From contig CAZNYS010000033.1 in NCBI GenBank assembly GCA_964577305.1, forward strand, positions 1-39,565: DNA of 39,565 bases, written 5' to 3'. The notes below the pieces were generated by a model. That model saw nothing but the letters and a program-made list of their open reading frames with translations. It was not told the origin of the DNA and searched no databases. Shown piece after piece: positions 7,231 to 15,839 of the stretch (positions are counted from its first letter, which is position 1; every line of letters begins with the position of its first letter). The position numbers and the translations under genes were made by a program. The DNA comes from UBA9300 sp964577305. Its GTDB lineage: Bacteria; Bacteroidota; Bacteroidia; Bacteroidales; VadinHA17.

Positions 7231-8349
7231 TTGAAGTTAAAGAACATTCTTATAATATATTCTCTTTTTTTCAGTCTTGCAGTTTATTCGTCTGACCTGT
7301 CTGCCCATCCGCAAGATCATCCCGGGGATAATTCAGTATTTAATATTGAAGATCAGCATAATGAAGAAGAAGGGGAGGTTAAAGAAGAGTTTAATCCCAG
7401 GGAGTTTATCTTCGACCACATAGGTGATTCTCATGAGTGGCATCTTTTTACAACACCCGGCGGGCATCATGTAAGTATATACCTTCCTGTTATAATATAC
7501 AGTAAAACAAAAGGTCTGAATGTTTTTTCTTCAAAGCACCTTGCTCATGGGCACCAGTACAGGGGTTTCATAATAATGACCGAGGGTGAGCTTGAAGGTA
7601 AAATAGTGGAAGTTGATGACGAAGGGCATGTGAATGAAGAAAACTTACCCCTTGACCTGTCAGTAACGAAAAATGTAGCTTCCATGTTTGTGGTATCAAT
7701 ACTACTGCTCTGGCTCTTTATATCACTGGCAAGGTCGTATCGTAAAACAGGAATTAGTGAACCAAAGGGGATACAGGGTTTTCTGGAACCCGTGGTGCTC
7801 TTTGTAAGAGATGATATTGCCATACCGAATCTGGGAGAGGACAAATATTCCAGGTATATGCCTTACCTGCTGACCGTATTTTTCTTTATCCTCATAAATA
7901 ACCTTATGGGTCTAATACCTTTTTTCCCCGGCGGAGCAAATGTAACGGGGAATATTGCTGTTACTTTTACCCTGGCTGCATTTACCATGGTAATAATTAA
8001 TTTCAACGGGAACAAAAGTTACTGGCAACATATCTTCAACACACCGGGGGTACCATGGTGGTTGAAGGTGCCTTTACCATTAATGCCTATAGTTGAACTG
8101 ATAGGGGTAATTGCAAAACCTTTTGCACTGATGATCCGTCTCTTTGCCAATATTACGGCTGGACATATCATTGTGCTGAGCCTGGTCAGCCTGATATTTA
8201 TTTTTAAGTCGATGGCATTTGCACCCATTTCAATCGTAATGGTTTTGTTTATGGATTGTATTGAAATTCTTGTGGCATTTTTGCAGGCATATATATTTAC
8301 ATTATTGTCGGCCCTGTTTATTGGGCTGGCTGTACAGGAACATCATTAA
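7231..8349 (+). CDS. atpB: ATP synthase F0 subunit a
   Basis: Subunit a forms the ion half-channels against the c-ring. This 372-residue version is about 100 residues longer than the E. coli protein because of a signal-peptide-like start (residues 1-25) and a His/Glu-rich extracytoplasmic N-terminal domain to about residue 150, a form typical of Bacteroidota. Membrane helices follow. The essential arginine is Arg303 in the motif MIRLFANITAGH. The start codon is TTG at 7231, chosen because it gives MKLKNILIIYSLFF, a good signal sequence, and lies 8 bases after the previous gene. No ATG gives a comparable N-terminus. Confidence 0.95.
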   Translation: MKLKNILIIYSLFFSLAVYSSDLSAHPQDHPGDNSVFNIEDQHNEEEGEVKEEFNPREFIFDHIGDSHEWHLFTTPGGHHVSIYLPVIIYSKTKGLNVFSSKHLAHGHQYRGFIIMTEGELEGKIVEVDDEGHVNEENLPLDLSVTKNVASMFVVSILLLWLFISLARSYRKTGISEPKGIQGFLEPVVLFVRDDIAIPNLGEDKYSRYMPYLLTVFFFILINNLMGLIPFFPGGANVTGNIAVTFTLAAFTMVIINFNGNKSYWQHIFNTPGVPWWLKVPLPLMPIVELIGVIAKPFALMIRLFANITAGHIIVLSLVSLIFIFKSMAFAPISIVMVLFMDCIEILVAFLQAYIFTLLSALFIGLAVQEHH

Positions 8350-8380
8350 ACCAAATATTGTCTAACTAAAATTAAAGATT

Positions 8381-8587
8381 ATGACAGGTACTTTAGCAGC
8401 GATAGGAGCAGCACTGGCAGTAATAGGAGCCGGACTGGGTATAGGCAGGATTGGAGGACAGGCTATGGAAGCAATTGCACGCCAGCCTGAAGCAGCATCA
8501 AAGATCCAGACAGCCATGATTATTTCTGCTGCACTTATTGAAGGGGTTGCCCTTTTTGCAGTAGTTGTAGCTCTTATTGCACAGTAA
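8381..8587 (+). CDS. atpE: ATP synthase F0 subunit c
   Basis: This 68-residue, two-helix subunit forms the rotor ring. Helix one has the glycine-rich GAGLGIGRIGGQA stretch and the loop holds the conserved Arg34-Gln35-Pro36. The ion-binding carboxylate is Glu54 in ALIEGVALF. The residues around it lack the Ser/Thr and Tyr pattern (E-S-T or E-T-T) of sodium-binding rings, so proton coupling is predicted. An intrinsic terminator directly follows the gene (8595-8632), which should make atpE mRNA more abundant than the downstream genes, in line with the 8-15 copies of c per complex. Confidence 0.96.
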   Translation: MTGTLAAIGAALAVIGAGLGIGRIGGQAMEAIARQPEAASKIQTAMIISAALIEGVALFAVVVALIAQ

Positions 8588-8594
8588 AATTAAT

Positions 8595-8632
8595 GGCAGC
8601 CTGTGACGGTTGGTCACAGAGCTGCCTTTTTA
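8595..8632 (+). terminator. intrinsic terminator/attenuator between atpE and atpF
   Basis: The left arm GGCAGC plus CTGTGAC (8595-8607), the loop GGTTG (8608-8612) and the right arm GTCACAG, bulged A, GCTGCC (8613-8626) form a 13-bp stem. It is followed at once by TTTTTAT. This is a textbook rho-independent terminator 8 bases after the atpE stop and 19 bases before the atpF start. As the downstream genes are essential, it is expected to be partly read through. Confidence 0.88.
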
Positions 8633-8651
8633 TCAGAAAATTTACAGAACA

Positions 8652-9164
8652 ATGATATTAGCTAGTAGTCTTACAACACCCGAACTGGGGACCATAGTAT
8701 GGACAACATTAATTTTCATGCTACTCCTGGCACTGTTGAGAGTATTTGCATGGAAGCCAATAATGCAGGCTATTAAAGCAAGAGAGGACAGTATAAAGGG
8801 ATCACTCGAATCAGCTGAGGATGCCCGCAAAGAGATGGAACGCCTGAAAGCCGATAATGAAGCAATAATGGAAGAAGCACGTAACGAAAGGGATGAACTT
8901 CTAAAGGAAGCGCGCGATGCCAGGGATAAAATGATTGCCGAAGCAAAAAAACAGGCAAAAACCGAAGCAGATAAAATGGTACAAAGAGCCCGTACAGGTA
9001 TCGAGAGAGAGAAAACAATGGCTATTAATGATATAAGGAATCAGATAGCCACCCTTTCAGTTGAAATTGCTGAAAAAATCCTCGATGAAAAACTTCAGGA
9101 CAGCAAGGAGCAAAATAAACTTATAGAGAAACTCCTCGATGATATGGATCTGAAAGAAAATTAG
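8652..9164 (+). CDS. atpF: ATP synthase F0 subunit b
   Basis: Subunit b is the peripheral stalk. The protein is 170 residues: one membrane helix (about residues 10-32, ending near WKPIMQAI), then a long charged coiled coil (about 35-160) rich in Glu, Lys and Ala. The start at 8652 (MILASSLTTPELGTIVW) is chosen because the upstream GTG at 8610 lies inside the terminator loop. It follows the terminator and is 11 bases from atpH. Confidence 0.93.
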   Translation: MILASSLTTPELGTIVWTTLIFMLLLALLRVFAWKPIMQAIKAREDSIKGSLESAEDARKEMERLKADNEAIMEEARNERDELLKEARDARDKMIAEAKKQAKTEADKMVQRARTGIEREKTMAINDIRNQIATLSVEIAEKILDEKLQDSKEQNKLIEKLLDDMDLKEN

Positions 9165-9175
9165 AGGTTAAGGTA

Positions 9176-9712
9176 ATGAATGAAAGCAAAATAGCAGTAA
9201 GATATTCAAAAGCACTCTTTTTGTCAGCAAAGGATAAGGGACAGATTAAAGAGGTGAGGGATGATATGCTCTTTGTTTTAAAGCTCTCAGCCATGGATGA
9301 TTTCAGGGATGTCATACAGAGCCCCGTTATAACAAATGAAAAGAAAAAACAGATTATGACTGCCCTTTTCAAAGACAATGTCAGTGATATAAGCTTCAGC
9401 CTTATAACTCTTACTGTAAACAATAACAGGGAATCATTCCTGCCCGGTATAGCAAGGTGTTATATTGACCGGGCCGACGAACATAAAGGGATAACAAAAG
9501 TGACACTTAAAACCCCCATAGCTATAAGTGAAAAAAACAGGAACAGCTTCATTAAGATAATAGAAAGGGATCTGAATACAAAAGCTGATCTCGAGGAGAT
9601 AGTGGATGAAGAGATAGCCGGTGGCTATATACTGAAGGTGGAGGACCTGTATGTTGATGCAAGCTTAAAGACACAGCTGCGAAAAATACGTAAAGAATTG
9701 ATAAAGGAATAA
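9176..9712 (+). CDS. atpH: ATP synthase F1 subunit delta
   Basis: This 178-residue OSCP/delta subunit links the peripheral stalk to the alpha3beta3 head. The N-terminal helical domain starts SKIAVRYSKALF, the family signature. The C-terminal part has the conserved EEIVDEEIAGGYILKVED motif and ends with a typical helix (LKTQLRKIRKEL). It lies 11 bases after atpF and 42 bases before atpA. Confidence 0.93.
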   Translation: MNESKIAVRYSKALFLSAKDKGQIKEVRDDMLFVLKLSAMDDFRDVIQSPVITNEKKKQIMTALFKDNVSDISFSLITLTVNNNRESFLPGIARCYIDRADEHKGITKVTLKTPIAISEKNRNSFIKIIERDLNTKADLEEIVDEEIAGGYILKVEDLYVDASLKTQLRKIRKELIKE

Positions 9713-9754
9713 TAAATAGTGGTTAATACCGCAGTAAAATATTTTATTTAAACT

Positions 9755-11338
9755 ATGGCAAGTATAAAACCAGCAGAGGTATCAAAAATACTCAAGCAAC
9801 AACTTGAAGGAATACAGACCGGTGCTGCCCTTGATGAAGTGGGGACTGTTCTGGAGGTTGGTGACGGTATTGCCAGACTGTACGGGCTTTCAAATGTACA
9901 GGCAAATGAGCTTATTGAATTTGAGAATGGTGTAGAGGCAATTGTTCTAAACCTTGAGGAAGATAATGTCGGTGCTGTTCTCCTTGGCCCGTCTGAGGGT
10001 ATTACAGAGGGTGATATTGCCAAGCGAACCAGGCGCATTGCTTCAATAATGGCCGGTGAAGGCTTGCTTGGAAGGGTTATAAAACCAACCGGACAACCAA
10101 TTGATGGTAAAGGCCCCATAGAAGGGAAATTGTATGAAATGCCTTTTGAACGTAAAGCCCCGGGTGTGATATTCCGCCAGCCGGTTAAGCAGCCTCTGCA
10201 AACAGGACTCAAAGCCATTGATGCCATGATCCCTATCGGCAGGGGACAGAGGGAACTTATTATTGGTGACCGCCAGACAGGTAAAACAGCCATAGCAATA
10301 GATACAATAATTAATCAGAAAAGTAATTACGACAGGGGGAAACCTGTTTATTGCATATATGTGTCAATAGGACAAAAAGGTTCTACTGTTGCAAATATAG
10401 CATCAGTGCTCGAGGAACAAGGGGCAATGGATTATACCGTAATCATTTGCGCAACCGCTGCTGACCCTGCAGCCTCCCAGTTCTACGCTCCTTTTGCCGG
10501 AGCCGCTGTCGGGGAATTTTTCAGAGACACAGGAAGAGATGCGTTGATCATTTACGACGATCTTTCCAAACAGGCTGTTTCATACCGTGAAGTGTCATTG
10601 CTGCTACGCCGCCCTCCAGGAAGGGAGGCATATCCGGGTGATGTTTTCTACCTGCACTCCAGGCTGCTTGAAAGGGCTGCCAAGATCATTGAATCTGATG
10701 AGGTTGCCCTAAAAATGAATGACCTGCCCGAATCACTGGAGGGAATGATCAAAGGGGGCGGCTCTCTTACTGCACTGCCTATAATTGAAACACAGGCAGG
10801 TGACGTCTCAGCATATATACCGACAAACGTGATATCTATTACCGACGGACAAATCTTCCTTGAAGGCGACCTGTTTAATGCAGGAGTGAGGCCGGCAATT
10901 AATGTCGGTATATCGGTATCCCGTGTTGGAGGTAATGCCCAGATAAAATCAATGAAGGATATTGCCGGTACACTTAAAGTCGACCAGGCACAGTACAGAG
11001 AAATGGAAGCTTTTGCCAAGTTCGGTTCTGACCTCGATGCTTCTACACAAGCAATGATTGATAAGGGATCGAAGAATGTCGAAATATTGAAGCAAAAACA
11101 GTATGCACCAATGAAAGTGGGAAACCAGGTTGCTATTATATACTGTGGCACAAAGGGTCTGCTAAAGGAAGTTCCCGTGGATAAAGTGAAACAATTTGAA
11201 AAAGAATACCTGGAGTATCTTGAGCTGAACCATGCTGATATACTTGATAAACTGGGTGAAGGAACGATAAATAATGAAATAACAGCTGTCCTTGAAAAGG
11301 TAGCTGCAGATATAAGTTCAAAATTCGAAAAGAAATAA
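9755..11338 (+). CDS. atpA: ATP synthase F1 subunit alpha
   Basis: This is the 527-residue non-catalytic nucleotide-binding subunit. The Walker A motif is GDRQTGKT at residues 171-178. Other alpha hallmarks are the N-terminal beta-barrel with VLEVGDGIARLYGL, the ALIIYDDLSKQAVSYRE segment and the alpha signature PAINVGISVSRVGG. The length is slightly above that of the E. coli protein (513). It starts 42 bases after atpH and is followed by atpG. Confidence 0.97.
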   Translation: MASIKPAEVSKILKQQLEGIQTGAALDEVGTVLEVGDGIARLYGLSNVQANELIEFENGVEAIVLNLEEDNVGAVLLGPSEGITEGDIAKRTRRIASIMAGEGLLGRVIKPTGQPIDGKGPIEGKLYEMPFERKAPGVIFRQPVKQPLQTGLKAIDAMIPIGRGQRELIIGDRQTGKTAIAIDTIINQKSNYDRGKPVYCIYVSIGQKGSTVANIASVLEEQGAMDYTVIICATAADPAASQFYAPFAGAAVGEFFRDTGRDALIIYDDLSKQAVSYREVSLLLRRPPGREAYPGDVFYLHSRLLERAAKIIESDEVALKMNDLPESLEGMIKGGGSLTALPIIETQAGDVSAYIPTNVISITDGQIFLEGDLFNAGVRPAINVGISVSRVGGNAQIKSMKDIAGTLKVDQAQYREMEAFAKFGSDLDASTQAMIDKGSKNVEILKQKQYAPMKVGNQVAIIYCGTKGLLKEVPVDKVKQFEKEYLEYLELNHADILDKLGEGTINNEITAVLEKVAADISSKFEKK

Positions 11339-11362
11339 CCTCAAGTCAGGAAGAAATAGCCT

Positions 11363-12247
11363 ATGACCAGCTTAAAGGAAATAAGAAGGCGGATATCTTC
11401 TGTTAAGTCAACAAGACAGATCACTTCAGCAATGAAAATGGTTGCCGCAGCCCGCCTGCGTAAAGCACAGGATAAAATAGTAAAACTCAGGCCCTATGCT
11501 GCCAAACTGCATGAACTGCTTGTCGGGATAAGCATGAAAATCGAAGAATCGGAAAATGAACAAGTATACAGTCGCAGTTCAGAAGATGAAAAAGTATTAC
11601 TCATTGTGGTTACCTCAAACAGGGGTCTGTGCGGGTCATTCAATATGAACGTGATAAAGGAAACAATGAGGATAACAGATGAGAAATACAATAAACAGTA
11701 TTACAATAATACATTGTGGCTGATGACAATAGGAAAGAAAGCATGGGATTTCTTCAGGAAGACGGATTACCAGATATACGAAAATCACAGTGACCTGTTT
11801 GATAATCTTACTTTCGAAAACTGTTCAGCTATAGCCGATAAAATAATGGACGCATTCCTGAAAGAAGAATTCGAGCGGGTTGAATTCGTTTATAATAAAT
11901 TCAGAAATGCTGCTGTACAAGACCTCAGCTTTGAAACTTTCCTCCCCGTTGAGACAGAAGAAGAAGAGGATGATATTCAAAGTGGGGAGTATATCTTTGA
12001 ACCATCTAAGGAAGAAATAATAAACGAGTTAGTCCCTAAAATACTTAAGATACAATTTTACAGGACAGTACTTGATTCATACGTTGCCGAACATGGTGCC
12101 AGGATGACCGCAATGCATAAAGCAACTGATAACGCAACAGATTTGATCAGGGATCTTAATCTCGAATACAATAAAGCCCGCCAGGCTAGCATAACAAACC
12201 AGATACTGGAAGTTGTTAATGGTGCACAAGCATTCGGCGGCCATTAA
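11363..12247 (+). CDS. atpG: ATP synthase F1 subunit gamma
   Basis: This 294-residue central rotor shaft subunit has the two conserved terminal helices: MTSLKEIRRRISSVKSTRQI at the start and the C-terminal ATDNATDLIRDL... ending with NGAQAF. The mid-domain has the SNRGLCGSFN motif (about residues 94-103). An acidic insertion at about residues 194-205 (ETEEEEDDIQ) is longer than in E. coli. It is the last gene of the first atp block. Confidence 0.95.
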   Translation: MTSLKEIRRRISSVKSTRQITSAMKMVAAARLRKAQDKIVKLRPYAAKLHELLVGISMKIEESENEQVYSRSSEDEKVLLIVVTSNRGLCGSFNMNVIKETMRITDEKYNKQYYNNTLWLMTIGKKAWDFFRKTDYQIYENHSDLFDNLTFENCSAIADKIMDAFLKEEFERVEFVYNKFRNAAVQDLSFETFLPVETEEEEDDIQSGEYIFEPSKEEIINELVPKILKIQFYRTVLDSYVAEHGARMTAMHKATDNATDLIRDLNLEYNKARQASITNQILEVVNGAQAFGGH

Positions 12248-12271
12248 AATTGCACCTGATTCCATATCATT

Positions 12272-13246
12272 ATGTATAAATACGAAGAACTTCAGGATAT
12301 CGTAAACAGGGCTATCAATAATATGTCATATGATTATGAAGCCGAAAAACTGTTTGAACCCGTTAAGTATCTGATGTCAATGGGAGGTAAAAGAATACGT
12401 CCGGTAATGACACTGATGGCATGTGATCTATTTAATGGTAAAGTTGAACAGGCCATATTGCCAGCCGTGGGAATAGAGGTGTTTCACAATTTCACACTCG
12501 TGCATGATGACATTATGGACCGATCAGAAATACGCAGGGGCTCAGCTACCGTTCATAAGAAATGGGATGTTAACCAGGCAATAATATCAGGTGATGTGAT
12601 GGCTTTTATTGCAAATGAGTGTATCCTGAGTGCTCCTGCGCCTGTGCTTATGCAGGTAATGAAAATATACAATGATACAGCCATAGATGTATGCAGCGGA
12701 CAGCAAATGGACATGGATTTTGAGCAAACCAGCTTTGTTTCACATACCGATTACCTGCGTATGATTGAATTAAAAACGGCCGTTCTGCTTGCTGCCTCAT
12801 TGAAAATAGGCGCTGTTATAGGTAATGCTGAACCTGAAGAGGCTGAAAAGATGTACAGCTTCGGCAGGAACCTTGGCCTTGCTTTCCAGATACAGGATGA
12901 CCTGCTTGATACCTACGGTGATCTGCAGATATTCGGGAAAAAAATAGGAACCGACATAGTATCGAATAAAAAAACAATATTACTTATTAAAGCCCTCGAA
13001 CTGGCTTCAGGTGATCAGCTCAATACTCTTAATCATCAGTTGCAGCTGGAACAGTTTGATAATGACGAGAAAATAGCTGTAATAAAGAATATATTTAACG
13101 AATTAAATATAAGGTCTGCAGTTGAAGATATAGTCAGACAATACACTGATCTTGCCTATTCATCTCTTGAAGATGTAAAGGTTGAAAAAGAGAGAAAGGA
13201 AGAATTAATGCAACTGACGGCTGACCTGCTTAAACGCACAAAATAA
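12272..13246 (+). CDS. polyprenyl diphosphate synthase (trans-isoprenyl)
   Basis: This is a 324-residue prenyltransferase of the FPP/GGPP synthase family that elongates allylic diphosphates with isopentenyl diphosphate. The first Asp-rich motif is Asp79-Asp80-Ile-Met-Asp83 and the second is Asp209-Asp210-Leu-Leu-Asp213 (FQIQDDLLDTYGD). The GGKRIRP substrate motif is at 38-44. The fifth residue before the first motif is Phe74; a bulky aromatic there usually limits chain length, so a C15-C20 product is more likely than a long quinone side chain. It lies 24 bases after atpG in the same direction and ends 1 base from the convergent outer-membrane gene. Confidence 0.9.
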   Translation: MYKYEELQDIVNRAINNMSYDYEAEKLFEPVKYLMSMGGKRIRPVMTLMACDLFNGKVEQAILPAVGIEVFHNFTLVHDDIMDRSEIRRGSATVHKKWDVNQAIISGDVMAFIANECILSAPAPVLMQVMKIYNDTAIDVCSGQQMDMDFEQTSFVSHTDYLRMIELKTAVLLAASLKIGAVIGNAEPEEAEKMYSFGRNLGLAFQIQDDLLDTYGDLQIFGKKIGTDIVSNKKTILLIKALELASGDQLNTLNHQLQLEQFDNDEKIAVIKNIFNELNIRSAVEDIVRQYTDLAYSSLEDVKVEKERKEELMQLTADLLKRTK

Positions 13247-13247
13247 A

Positions 13248-13844
13248 CTATAGCTCACTTTCTTCATGCTTCTTCATCCAGTCGATGTTGAGAAGAATCC
13301 CTGCTGTCACCACTCCCTGGATCTGATTTCCCAGGATAGCCTTTAACTCTACGAAAAGATCAAATTCATCCTTTATCTTTATATATGATCCTGCTCCCAG
13401 GTTAAGACCAAGGGCATTATTACTGCTTGTTAATATATCAGTTTCGCCTTGAAAATCGTATTTATACTTCATCCTTACATAGAGTATATTTAAGCCGGCA
13501 AGCCCGTAAAATTCAAACCTGTCGAGGTAATTGAAGACGTAATGAGCATCTAAATCAAGAGAAAAGGCTGATATTACCCTTTTTTCGGGAATATTTAAAT
13601 CTTCGAACTTACTGATTTTAGGTATGAATACATTTAATGAAGGCCTTAAATGTAAAGGGAGAGAAATTTCATAAATACCTGTGGCTGATATAACAGGATT
13701 GCCCGTTTTGTGGTCACTGAAATTTTCAGTATTGAAATAGAAACCGGTATTATAGGATAATCCGCCTCCTATTTTGGTCAATTGACCATAGGATGAGACG
13801 GTGAAACAAGTTACAATGCAAACAATACATGCAATTTTTTTCAT
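13248..13844 (-). CDS. outer membrane beta-barrel protein (porin-like)
   Basis: This 198-residue protein has a signal peptide (about residues 1-20, MKKIACIVCIVTCFTVSSYG) followed by alternating amphipathic strands with frequent Gly/Tyr/Phe, as in the small eight-stranded barrels annotated as porin family or outer membrane protein beta-barrel domain in Bacteroidota. I see no ligand motif. It is transcribed against atp genes on both sides and separates atpG and the prenyl synthase from atpD-atpC. Confidence 0.7.
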   Translation of the reverse strand: MKKIACIVCIVTCFTVSSYGQLTKIGGGLSYNTGFYFNTENFSDHKTGNPVISATGIYEISLPLHLRPSLNVFIPKISKFEDLNIPEKRVISAFSLDLDAHYVFNYLDRFEFYGLAGLNILYVRMKYKYDFQGETDILTSSNNALGLNLGAGSYIKIKDEFDLFVELKAILGNQIQGVVTAGILLNIDWMKKHEESEL

Positions 13845-13968
13845 TTCTGGTTATTTATGGTTCATTCACAACCAAAGTAAAATGAAATAACTAAAAATAC
13901 AAGTCAAATATTCCAGGCAACATTAGTAAAAGTACCATAAAATGATCACCTAATCTTATGCTATTTGA

Positions 13969-13985
13969 TAAATTTGTTAAATTTG
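13969..13985 (+). promoter_or_regulatory. two overlapping -7 boxes (TAAATTTG) ahead of atpD
   Basis: TAAATTTG occurs twice, at 13969-13976 and 13978-13985, each a match to TAnnTTTG, 26-35 bases upstream of the atpD start. A good -33 TTTG is not seen at the usual spacing. The boxes imply that atpD-atpC has its own promoter, as expected given the oppositely oriented gene upstream. Confidence 0.45.
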
Positions 13986-14011
13986 TAGTTCAATCAAAAA
14001 ACAACTATCAC

Positions 14012-15517
14012 ATGTCAAAAAACATAGGCGTGGTAAGCCAGGTTATAGGCCCTGTTGTTGATGTGGCTTTTGACAGGGAAGGATCAGATTTACCCAATAT
14101 TTACGATGCTCTGGAGATAAAAAAAGATGACGGATCAACACTGGTGATTGAGTGCCAGCAGGACATTGGAGAGAATACAGTGCGTGCAATTGCAATGGAC
14201 TCAACTGATGGCCTCAGGCGGGGAATGGAAGTTGTTGCAACAGGTAAACCTATTGTTATACCTATCGGCGACCAGATCAAGGGGCGCCTGATGAATGTTA
14301 CAGGTGACGCTATAGATGGGATGGCAGAGCTGACAAAAGAAAAGGGTTATCCCATTCATCGTAAGCCGCCTTTGTTTGAAAACCTTTCAACAGAAAAGGA
14401 AGTCCTCCATACAGGCATCAAGGTTATCGACCTTATAGAACCCTATTCCAAAGGAGGTAAGATAGGTCTCTTTGGTGGAGCAGGGGTTGGTAAAACCGTG
14501 GTAATACTTGAGCTGATGAATAATATTGCCAAATCTTATGCAGGGCTGTCTGTTTTTGCAGGCGTGGGAGAGAGAACACGTGAAGGTAATGACCTCCTGA
14601 GGGAGATGCTTGAAGTGGGCGTTATTGATTACGGGAAAGAATTTCTTAAGGACATGGAAAAGGGAGGATGGGATCTGTCAAAGGTAGATTATGAGGCTTT
14701 GAAAGACTCAAAACTGGCCCTTGTTTTCGGGCAGATGAATGAGCCTCCCGGAGCACGCGCCAGGGTTGCTCTCTCAGGTCTTTCCGTGGCTGAATATTTT
14801 CGTGATGGTGATATTAAGGGAGAAGGAAGGGATATACTCTTCTTTATGGATAATGTATTCCGTTTTACCCAGGCCGGATCGGAGGTAAGTGCCCTGCTGG
14901 GGAGGATGCCCTCGGCAGTTGGTTACCAGCCAACACTGGCAACGGAAATGGGGATTATGCAGGAGAGGATTACCTCAACAACTCATGGGTCTATCACATC
15001 GGTACAGGCAGTATATGTGCCTGCTGACGACCTCACTGACCCTGCACCCGCCACAACATTCTCACACCTCGATGCAACAACTGTATTAAGCAGGAAGATT
15101 GCAGAGCTTGGGATCTATCCGGCAGTTGACCCGCTGGACTCATCATCCAGGATACTGTCAGCTGACATTGTGGGCGATGAACACTATGATTGTGCACAAA
15201 AAGTAATTGAGATATTACAGAGATATAATGAACTGCAGGATATAATAGCCATTCTCGGTATGGATGAATTATCCGAGGAGGATAAACTGATAGTACGAAG
15301 GGCCCGCAGAGTGCAGAGATTCCTTTCGCAGCCATTCCATGTGGCCGAACAGTTTACGGGTATCCCCGGTAAACTGGTTACGATTGAAGATACTATAAAG
15401 GGCTTCAATATGATTATTGAAGGAGAGGTTGATAAATATCCCGAAGCATCATTTATGCTCGTAGGTACCATTGAGGAAGCAATAGAAAAAGGAGAAAAAC
15501 TCCTCTCTGAATCGTAG
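14012..15517 (+). CDS. atpD: ATP synthase F1 subunit beta
   Basis: This is the catalytic beta subunit, 501 residues. The Walker A motif GGAGVGKT ends with Lys161-Thr162, the GERTREGND segment is at 186-194 and the DELSEED loop is at 418-424. Compared with E. coli (460 residues) there is an insert of about 27-30 residues at about 204-233 (after the GVIDYGKEF stretch, before LALVFGQMNEPPG), which I take to be a lineage feature. The start at 14012 gives MSKNIGVVSQVIGPVVDV. The longer frame from 13958 would start inside the promoter boxes. It is followed by atpC after 14 bases. Confidence 0.97.
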   Translation: MSKNIGVVSQVIGPVVDVAFDREGSDLPNIYDALEIKKDDGSTLVIECQQDIGENTVRAIAMDSTDGLRRGMEVVATGKPIVIPIGDQIKGRLMNVTGDAIDGMAELTKEKGYPIHRKPPLFENLSTEKEVLHTGIKVIDLIEPYSKGGKIGLFGGAGVGKTVVILELMNNIAKSYAGLSVFAGVGERTREGNDLLREMLEVGVIDYGKEFLKDMEKGGWDLSKVDYEALKDSKLALVFGQMNEPPGARARVALSGLSVAEYFRDGDIKGEGRDILFFMDNVFRFTQAGSEVSALLGRMPSAVGYQPTLATEMGIMQERITSTTHGSITSVQAVYVPADDLTDPAPATTFSHLDATTVLSRKIAELGIYPAVDPLDSSSRILSADIVGDEHYDCAQKVIEILQRYNELQDIIAILGMDELSEEDKLIVRRARRVQRFLSQPFHVAEQFTGIPGKLVTIEDTIKGFNMIIEGEVDKYPEASFMLVGTIEEAIEKGEKLLSES

Positions 15518-15531
15518 AAAAACCAACGGTA

Positions 15532-15777
15532 GTGAAAATAGAGATCATCACACCAGAAAAAACAGTATACCAGGGAGATATACGTTCAATGAAAGTCCCG
15601 GGTAAGAAAGGTGCTTTCCAGGTGCTTAAAGATCATGCTGCCATAGTATCAACACTTGTTGAAGGGAAAGTGACTGTTACTGATATGAATGGCAGGGACT
15701 CAGAATTTGAGATCGAGGGAGGCGTTGTTGAAGTCCGGCAGAACACGATAATTCTCCTTGCCGAGAGCGCAAGCTGA
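15532..15777 (+). CDS. atpC: ATP synthase F1 subunit epsilon (short form)
   Basis: This 81-residue protein corresponds to the N-terminal beta-sandwich of epsilon (MKIEIITPEKTVYQGDIRS, then GKKGAFQVLKDHAAIVSTL and a final VEVRQNTIILLAES). The C-terminal two-helix domain, which in E. coli inhibits ATP hydrolysis, is absent. Short epsilon subunits are usual in Bacteroidota. The start codon is GTG at 15532, 14 bases after atpD, with no suitable ATG nearby. Confidence 0.92.
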   Translation: MKIEIITPEKTVYQGDIRSMKVPGKKGAFQVLKDHAAIVSTLVEGKVTVTDMNGRDSEFEIEGGVVEVRQNTIILLAESAS

Positions 15778-15839
15778 TAAGAGAATATTATCCCTTGTAC
15801 GGGATATCATCATACACCTTTCTTAAATCCTTCGATAAT

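Noticed and set aside
9735..9746. TAAAATATTTTA palindrome upstream of atpA
   Set aside because: Pure AT sequence in an AT-rich gap; expected by chance and too short to support an operator.
13247..13260. Terminator between the prenyl synthase and outer membrane protein genes
   Set aside because: The stop codons are a single base apart and no stem-loop could be found in the sequence.
15789..15806. Hairpin TATCCC-TTGTAC-GGGATA after atpC
   Set aside because: Only a 6-bp stem and no T-run follows, so it is not called a terminator.
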